64,000 nt of DNA. Origin: DASWDH01 sp035318505. GTDB taxonomy: Bacteria > Myxococcota_A > Polyangia > Polyangiales > Polyangiaceae. The stretch lies in assembly GCA_035318505.1 (NCBI GenBank), contig DATHEQ010000382.1, positions 62,001 to 126,000 on the forward strand, given 5' to 3'. Shown here piece by piece: positions 57,945-64,000 of this stretch. The notes beneath the pieces are model-generated. The model was not told the DNA's origin. It did no database searches and was given only the letters and a program-made list of their open reading frames with translations. The position numbers and the translations under genes are program-made. Position 1 is the stretch's first letter. Each line of letters opens with the position of its first letter.

Positions 57945-58994
57945 ATGAAAAAGCGACCTTTTGTTCCTGCCCTGCTGGTTCTCTTGTGCGCCGCCGCGTG
58001 CGACTCACCTGACGACACTTCCCCCGACGCCGGCAACGCCGTCGAGGCAGGCGCCGACGTGCGTGATGTCGCGCTTCCGGACGCCGACGCCGAGGGTAAT
58101 GCCGACAGCGGTGGCAATGCCGACGCAATCGACGTCGCGTCGCCAGACGCCAATGATGCTACCAAGGGGACCTCCGACGCGCGTGATGGTTCCAGCGATG
58201 CGAGCGATGGCGATAGAGCTCAGCCCGACGGCGAGGGTGGCGAAGTGGACGGCGATAGCGGTCCACTCGATGGCGATGCAGGTCTATCGGACAGCGACGG
58301 TCCGCCGCTCAGCTGCGACTCGACCCACGAGCGCCTCGCCCTGACCGTGACCGTGCCGGGTGGCGGCATCCAGCGTTGCGCTGACTTGGTGATCGATGGC
58401 GGTCCAGCGACAGTCCACCAACTCTTGTCCGGTGTCGTGCGCGCCAGCTCGAGCGATGCGGGAAGCAGCTCGTCGAGCGTGACCATCGACACCTGCGTGG
58501 GCGACGGTTGCGCTGCCCAATTGTTCGTCATCAGGGTCGACACACCCACGCCCTTCACGATTCCCGTGGGAGCCTATGTGGAAGCGGAATATTGGATGGC
58601 GATGTCTCACGAGTGTACGCAGCTTCTTCGTATCTCCAATCTTGCCGAATGGAACGGCCAGACGAACCCGGTCAGCACCGTCAACAAAACGTACCTCGTA
58701 GCGTCGGATGGCTCCTCCGATCCGAACGCCAAAATGGTGACTACCGGCATCGGCGTTTCACCGAAGCGGTTGGACTGCCCAGCGGATGACGCTTCATGCG
58801 GAACGCCGATGCCGGTCGGCGCCTATGCATTTGAATTCTCGGCCAGCGGTAGCGCGTCGCTTACCGTCACGATGGGACAGTCGCTTGCGTGGACGGGGAA
58901 TGGCCAGAATTTCGTGGTGCGAAACCACCGATCGTACCAGAGCGGCTTGTGCGACGATGATTGGAACTGGGCTTTCAGCATCGTGGGGCAATGA
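57945..58994 (+). CDS. Asp-rich surface lipoprotein of unknown function
   Basis: A 349-residue protein with a lipoprotein-type signal (MKKRPFVPALLVLLCAAAC, acylated Cys19, a weak lipobox) followed by Asp20. Residues 20-125 are an Asp/Ala/Gly/Ser repeat linker (DGDAGLSDSDGP-type) typical of myxobacterial surface lipoproteins. A Cys-containing beta-rich domain follows (CDSTHERLALTVTVPGG, CVGDGC, LDCPADDASCG, CDDDWNWAFSIVG). No family recognised. It probably projects from the outer membrane. Confidence 0.75.
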   Translation: MKKRPFVPALLVLLCAAACDSPDDTSPDAGNAVEAGADVRDVALPDADAEGNADSGGNADAIDVASPDANDATKGTSDARDGSSDASDGDRAQPDGEGGEVDGDSGPLDGDAGLSDSDGPPLSCDSTHERLALTVTVPGGGIQRCADLVIDGGPATVHQLLSGVVRASSSDAGSSSSSVTIDTCVGDGCAAQLFVIRVDTPTPFTIPVGAYVEAEYWMAMSHECTQLLRISNLAEWNGQTNPVSTVNKTYLVASDGSSDPNAKMVTTGIGVSPKRLDCPADDASCGTPMPVGAYAFEFSASGSASLTVTMGQSLAWTGNGQNFVVRNHRSYQSGLCDDDWNWAFSIVGQ

Positions 58995-59015
58995 GCACCC
59001 CGTCGGGTAAGGCCC

Positions 59016-59372
59016 TCACGGCGATACGCCGCCGTCCTCGTCTGGCGAAACCGCGCTGCCATCGATGTCCGGTGCGACGCCCGGCTGCTCTCTTCGCCGA
59101 AGCACGCACCGCTCGTGTTCGCATACCTCGTCGATGCGACAATCGCCGCCGCACGCTTGCGCGACGCACATGCCGGAGTCGCGATCGCACACATGATGCG
59201 CGCTGCAGGATCCCCAACAATCACCGGTCCTCGAACGGTTCACGCCGACCGCAGCCACGCCGCTTGCGCCCATCACGGCCGCCGCGGGATACGGCGCGAG
59301 CCCAATGACGGTGCACGCCACCGTTGCGGTGAGACCCGTGCACGCGAGCTTGATCGCCGTCGCGGGTTGCAT
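59016..59372 (-). CDS. Small Cys-rich exported protein
   Basis: A 118-residue protein with an N-terminal hydrophobic segment (LACTGLTATVACTVIGLAPYPAAAVMG), then a Cys-rich module: CWGSCSAHHVCDRDSGMCVAQACGGDCRIDEVCEHERC (quoted by spacing; Cys at roughly regular 4-8 residue intervals). The pattern resembles disulfide-rich EGF/dickkopf-like modules found in myxobacterial secreted proteins. The tail is Asp/Pro rich. It lies just downstream (7 bases) of the TPR-protein gene on the same strand. Confidence 0.65.
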   Translation of the reverse strand: MQPATAIKLACTGLTATVACTVIGLAPYPAAAVMGASGVAAVGVNRSRTGDCWGSCSAHHVCDRDSGMCVAQACGGDCRIDEVCEHERCVLRRREQPGVAPDIDGSAVSPDEDGGVSP

Positions 59373-59379
59373 GAAATGC

Positions 59380-60378
59380 CTAGAGGCTGCCGCCGACCAT
59401 GAACGCTGCGCCCGATGCCCTCACGTCGACCCCCACGCGCACGCCGCTCGACGCCTTTTTGGTGGGGCTCGTCAGAAAGAGGATGGCCGATCCGATTCCC
59501 AGCGTCCCCGCGGCGATGTACCCGATGGTGGCGAGCATCTGCGCCGACTCGGCCTGACCGCGGTAGACGCCGCACCGCTGGTCGCGCGAAAGTCCACCGT
59601 ACGAGCACTGCGCGTCGTCGTAGTAAGTGGACGTGTTGGATTCGTTGATGATCTGGGCGACGATTGCGCCGCCGAGAAACGCACCGGCGGCGCCCAGCGT
59701 CCCCCATGCGAGCGCTCGACGCGTGGCGAAAGGCGCGGGCGCTGCGGGGCTGGCGGCCGGCGGCGTCGCGACCAATGCGGCCGGTCCATTTTCGACGGTG
59801 CTTTTCGGCGCAGGCGACGCTGCGGGTTCGTCCGTTCCCGGCAATTGGAACTCTTCGACAGCCGCACCTTCCGCGGCGAGGACGACCGAGCGAAAGGCAG
59901 GCTCATGGCCCTCGGCGCGAACTTCGAGGCGGACCGAGCCGCTCGGCACGCGCAGCGCAAGAATCGGCAAGCGCCCGGCGCGGACGTCGTTCACCCAGAG
60001 CTCGGCCTTGTCGACGCTGGCCATGACGTCCAGTGTGGCAAGGTGTTGTCGAATCGCCTCCAGCGCCTTGCCGAGCGTTTCTCGATGCGTTGAAATCCAC
60101 GGGTCAGCGTCGGCCTCGAGAGCCAGCTGAAGATCGCGCTCCGCCTCCACCCATAGGCTGAGCGCCTGCTCGGCCAGCGCGATCTGGGCCTTCGTTCGCG
60201 GAGATGGACGCGCATCGTAGGCCTCGCGGAACAGCGCGAGCGCCTCGCCGTCCCGTCCTTCGCGTCGAAGCTTGAGACCCTGCTCGACCACGGGCTCGCT
60301 GTTGCTCTGGCCGCGAGCACCCGGGCTCGAGAGCACGATTGCGAGCGGTAGGAGTACGAAGCACCCGAAATTCCGCAT
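59380..60378 (-). CDS. Exported TPR/PEGA-like protein with C-terminal TM helices
   Basis: A 332-residue protein with a signal peptide (MRNFGCFVLLPLAIVLSSPGARG), TPR-like helices (GLKLRREGRDGEALALFREAYDARPSP and following, in parts), a PEGA-like strand set (LWVNDVRAGRLPILALRVPSGSVRLEVRAEGHEPAF in parts), a Pro/Ala linker and two C-terminal hydrophobic helices (AWGTLGAAGAFLGGAIVAQII and IGYIAAGTLGIGSAILFL). This domain layout is common beside Ser/Thr kinases in Polyangiales. It starts 7 bases after the kinase stop. Confidence 0.8.
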   Translation of the reverse strand: MRNFGCFVLLPLAIVLSSPGARGQSNSEPVVEQGLKLRREGRDGEALALFREAYDARPSPRTKAQIALAEQALSLWVEAERDLQLALEADADPWISTHRETLGKALEAIRQHLATLDVMASVDKAELWVNDVRAGRLPILALRVPSGSVRLEVRAEGHEPAFRSVVLAAEGAAVEEFQLPGTDEPAASPAPKSTVENGPAALVATPPAASPAAPAPFATRRALAWGTLGAAGAFLGGAIVAQIINESNTSTYYDDAQCSYGGLSRDQRCGVYRGQAESAQMLATIGYIAAGTLGIGSAILFLTSPTKKASSGVRVGVDVRASGAAFMVGGSL

Positions 60379-60385
60379 GGGACCG

Positions 60386-61825
<1,440 letters not shown>

Positions 61826-61959
61826 TCCTCACTAATTCGGGAGGTCGCTCGGCGCGCTAACCCCTCTCAACCTCGGGAGTGTAACCGAGTACCGTGATGC
61901 TGCAATCCCTTCGATTTCAGGCAGAAACTTGCCAGGGCTTTTGCCAAAGTAGACCTACC

Positions 61960-63435
61960 ATGGCCGAGCCCGAGGTCGCCACACTCGAAGACACCCCTTC
62001 TTCGTCTCCCGGGGGAGTCGTGCCTATGCAGGCGCACCTCTTCGTCGGGCTCGAATGCGATCGCCCAGGTTCCGGCGGTGCGCGTTATGCGCTCGCGAGC
62101 ATCGACGAGGTGCTCGTCGGCCGTGGCGCGGACCGCGGCGCAGCGCGACAAGTCAGCGGCGGCGTTACGCGGCTCAAAGTGACCGTTCCTGGTCGCTCCA
62201 TGTCGTCCACCCACGCGCGATTCCTCCGAACGAGCGAGGGCTGGGTCCTCGAAGACGCGCGCTCGACGAACGGCTCCTTCGTCAACGGTCAGCGCGTCGA
62301 CCGTGTCCGGCTCCGCGATCTCGACCTCATCGAGCTAGGCCATACCGTGTTCTCTCTGCGTGAAGCCGTGCCTACGCCGCCAGGCACGCCCCCGATCTTC
62401 GATACCCAACAAACCCCCGCTCCCGATCCAGATCTGACGACGCTGCTGCCCGCACTTGGGAAAGATTTCGAAACCCTGGTCAGGTTCGCAGGTTCGCCGA
62501 TTCCCCTTCTCATCCTCGGCGAGACCGGCACGGGCAAGGAAGTCGTCGCTCGCGCGATGCATCGGCTCTCGCGTCGTGGCGGTCCGTTCGTGGCAGTCAA
62601 TTGCGGCGCTTTGCCGGCGAACCTCGTGGAAAGCCAGCTTTTTGGCCACGTGAGGGGGGCCTTCTCCGGCGCGAACCGTGACGAGCCGGGTTTCGTGCGC
62701 GCTGCCGAGCACGGAACGCTTCTCCTCGACGAAATTGGCGATCTTCCTGCCGTCGCCCAGGCGACGCTCTTGCGCGTCCTGCAAGAGCACGAGGTGGTTC
62801 CCGTCGGCAGCGCTCGGGCCATTCCCATCGATGTGCGGGTGATCGCGGCGACGCACGGCGAGCTCGATCAACTCGCCGAGCGCGGCCGCTTTCGCAGCGA
62901 TTTACTGGCGAGAATCGATGGATATCGAATCCGGCTGCCGAGCCTTTCCTCCCGCCGGGAGGATCTCGGCCTGCTGATCGGCGCGCTGCTTCACCGCGAG
63001 ATGAAGGCCGGCGAGCCGCACCTGACGCCCGGCGCGGGCGTGGCCTTGATGGCTCATCCCTGGCGTCTCAACGTGAGAGAGCTGGCCCATCGTTTGAAAG
63101 GTGCGGTGCTCCTCGCGGGAGACGGGCCTATCTCCGAAGCGCATCTTCGCCTTTCGGCGACCCATCGCGACGTCGAGTCCGCGAAAAATACGCCGATTGA
63201 CACGCGATCGCCGATCGCGGCGGAAGATGAGGAGCTGAAGAAACAGCTTCTTTTCAGTCTTCAGCGACATTGCGGCAACGTCTCGGAGGTCGCCCGAGAG
63301 ATGAATCGTGCGCGCATGCAGATTCACCGTTGGATGAAGCGATTTTCCATCGACCCCTCGACTTTTCGCGACGGCGAGCCACCGTCCGAAGACGACGACG
63401 AGCAGGCCGCTTCCGCCGAGACACGCTCGAAGTGA
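61960..63435 (+). CDS. FHA-domain sigma-54-dependent transcriptional activator
   Basis: A 491-residue protein: FHA domain (about 48-134; VGRGADRG, RSMSSTHARF, STNGSFVNG), AAA+ sigma-54 activator with Walker A GETGTGKE (187-194), GAFSGA loop (233-238) and Walker B LLLDEIG, then a Fis-type HTH near the end (NVSEVAREMNRARMQIHRW). No receiver is present, so activation is expected by binding a phosphothreonine protein, such as the adjacent kinase or its substrates. ATG 61960 fits the FHA boundary; an upstream in-frame ATG is possible. It overlaps the convergent XRE gene. Confidence 0.93.
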   Translation: MAEPEVATLEDTPSSSPGGVVPMQAHLFVGLECDRPGSGGARYALASIDEVLVGRGADRGAARQVSGGVTRLKVTVPGRSMSSTHARFLRTSEGWVLEDARSTNGSFVNGQRVDRVRLRDLDLIELGHTVFSLREAVPTPPGTPPIFDTQQTPAPDPDLTTLLPALGKDFETLVRFAGSPIPLLILGETGTGKEVVARAMHRLSRRGGPFVAVNCGALPANLVESQLFGHVRGAFSGANRDEPGFVRAAEHGTLLLDEIGDLPAVAQATLLRVLQEHEVVPVGSARAIPIDVRVIAATHGELDQLAERGRFRSDLLARIDGYRIRLPSLSSRREDLGLLIGALLHREMKAGEPHLTPGAGVALMAHPWRLNVRELAHRLKGAVLLAGDGPISEAHLRLSATHRDVESAKNTPIDTRSPIAAEDEELKKQLLFSLQRHCGNVSEVAREMNRARMQIHRWMKRFSIDPSTFRDGEPPSEDDDEQAASAETRSK

Positions 63436-63872
63436 GCGCGGGTCGCCGCGGGGACCGCGTGCGATAGGAGGACGCTCTTGCGGAGCCGCTTCATCGCTGC
63501 GCGGTGCCAGGCTCCGCGCAAGGTCAGAAGCTCCGTCACCGACGCTCCTTCCTCGGCGAGCGCGGCGAGAATCCGGCAAAGGCTCCGCTTGCTGGGGACG
63601 CGCGTTCCCGACTCCCAAAGAGAAATCGCGGCATCCGAACAGCCGATGCGCGCGGAAAGGGAAACCTGTTTTCCGAAGACCCGCCTCCGAATGTCTTTGA
63701 GACAGTGGCCCAACGACGGTTCTTGGCCGTCGTCGTCGACCTCTGGCGAAACCGCCATCGTTGTGGCGTCATAGGCCGTGAAGTCGCCCTGGATCGTTGA
63801 CGCTCGCCTTTGTTCGTACCAGGCGACGACATCCGCACTCGACGGTAGCGTCGCATTTTCCGTGGACCGCAT
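63324..63872 (-). CDS. XRE-type helix-turn-helix regulator (start uncertain)
   Basis: A 182-residue reading (start ATG 63872; the frame is open to 63980). The middle holds an HTH: IRRRVFGKQVSLSARIGCSDAAISLWESGTRVPS (in parts), LCRILAALAEEG. The C-terminal ~37 codons overlap the 3' end of the FHA activator on the opposite strand, so the tail may be non-functional or the overlap genuine. A start at the later Met (63758) would leave just the HTH. Function unknown. Confidence 0.6.
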   Translation of the reverse strand: MRSTENATLPSSADVVAWYEQRRASTIQGDFTAYDATTMAVSPEVDDDGQEPSLGHCLKDIRRRVFGKQVSLSARIGCSDAAISLWESGTRVPSKRSLCRILAALAEEGASVTELLTLRGAWHRAAMKRLRKSVLLSHAVPAATRAHFERVSAEAACSSSSSDGGSPSRKVEGSMENRFIQR

Positions 63873-64000
63873 GCTCGTTGTCTGTGCAAGGGTCAGGCCG
63901 CGAGTAAAGGCGCGCCGCTCGGACCGCGATCGCCTCGTTTCACCGCGCGATCGAGGGTCGACGAGGAGGCGAACCGCCACCGTCTCGCGTCGCGTCAGCC

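Overview
The window is about two-thirds GC, densely coded on both strands, and carries no rRNA, tRNA, CRISPR array, integrase or transposase that I can see. The content suggests a myxobacterium-like organism (Myxococcota, probably Polyangiales): three Hanks-type Ser/Thr kinases, an FHA domain fused to a sigma-54 activator, a large hybrid histidine kinase with three receivers, an Asp-rich lipoprotein, and a small Cys-rich exported protein. This is inference from gene content; no marker gene was available to confirm it.

Layout. 0-7.3 kb: end of a RarD-type permease, then minus-strand genes for a GT2 glycosyltransferase, a methyltransferase, a DUF2079 membrane protein, a GNAT acetyltransferase, a membrane-anchored PD-(D/E)XK-like nuclease, a 2-oxoglutarate/Fe(II) oxygenase and an SRPBCC protein. 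7.5-14.3 kb: two ECF42-type sigma factors, each paired with a YCII (DGPF) protein, together with DoxX and a GST-like protein; three intergenic regions share a TGTCGA/CGWC promoter-like motif. A GIY-YIG protein with a degenerate exonuclease domain lies between them. 14.4-21.2 kb: carbonic anhydrase, ABC exporter, aldo/keto reductase, a His-rich membrane protein, an APC permease and a ferritin-like protein.

21.1-33 kb: the most coherent and interesting block. An NtrC-type response regulator, a CHASE3-GAF hybrid kinase, CheR, CheB and a receiver-kinase form one overlapping plus-strand operon. It is flanked on both sides by divergent gene pairs (Ser/Thr kinase/GlsB-like protein; TM protein-CsbD/small TM protein) and followed by a further two-gene unit. 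Their upstream regions carry perfect or near-perfect sigma-54 (-24/-12) promoters. I read this as a self-contained sigma-54 envelope/general-stress island, with two promoters predicted to give almost leaderless mRNAs.

33-48.4 kb: thiolase-TetR, an F420-type NADP reductase, a possible phospho-signalling set (Hsp70-like ATPase, helical-repeat Ser/Thr kinase, FHA protein), a LytS/LytTR pair, a FadL-like porin, an L,D-transpeptidase, VOC proteins and an isolated MotA-MotB pair. 48.6-57.8 kb: a SWIM-SNF2 helicase, an AraC regulator, a VOC protein, then a DNA repair island (Ogt, LigC-like ligase, stand-alone LigD-type polymerase, PolX) without Ku. 57.9-64 kb: lipoprotein, Cys-rich protein, a kinase-TPR operon, a divergent FHA/sigma-54 activator and an XRE-type regulator at the edge.
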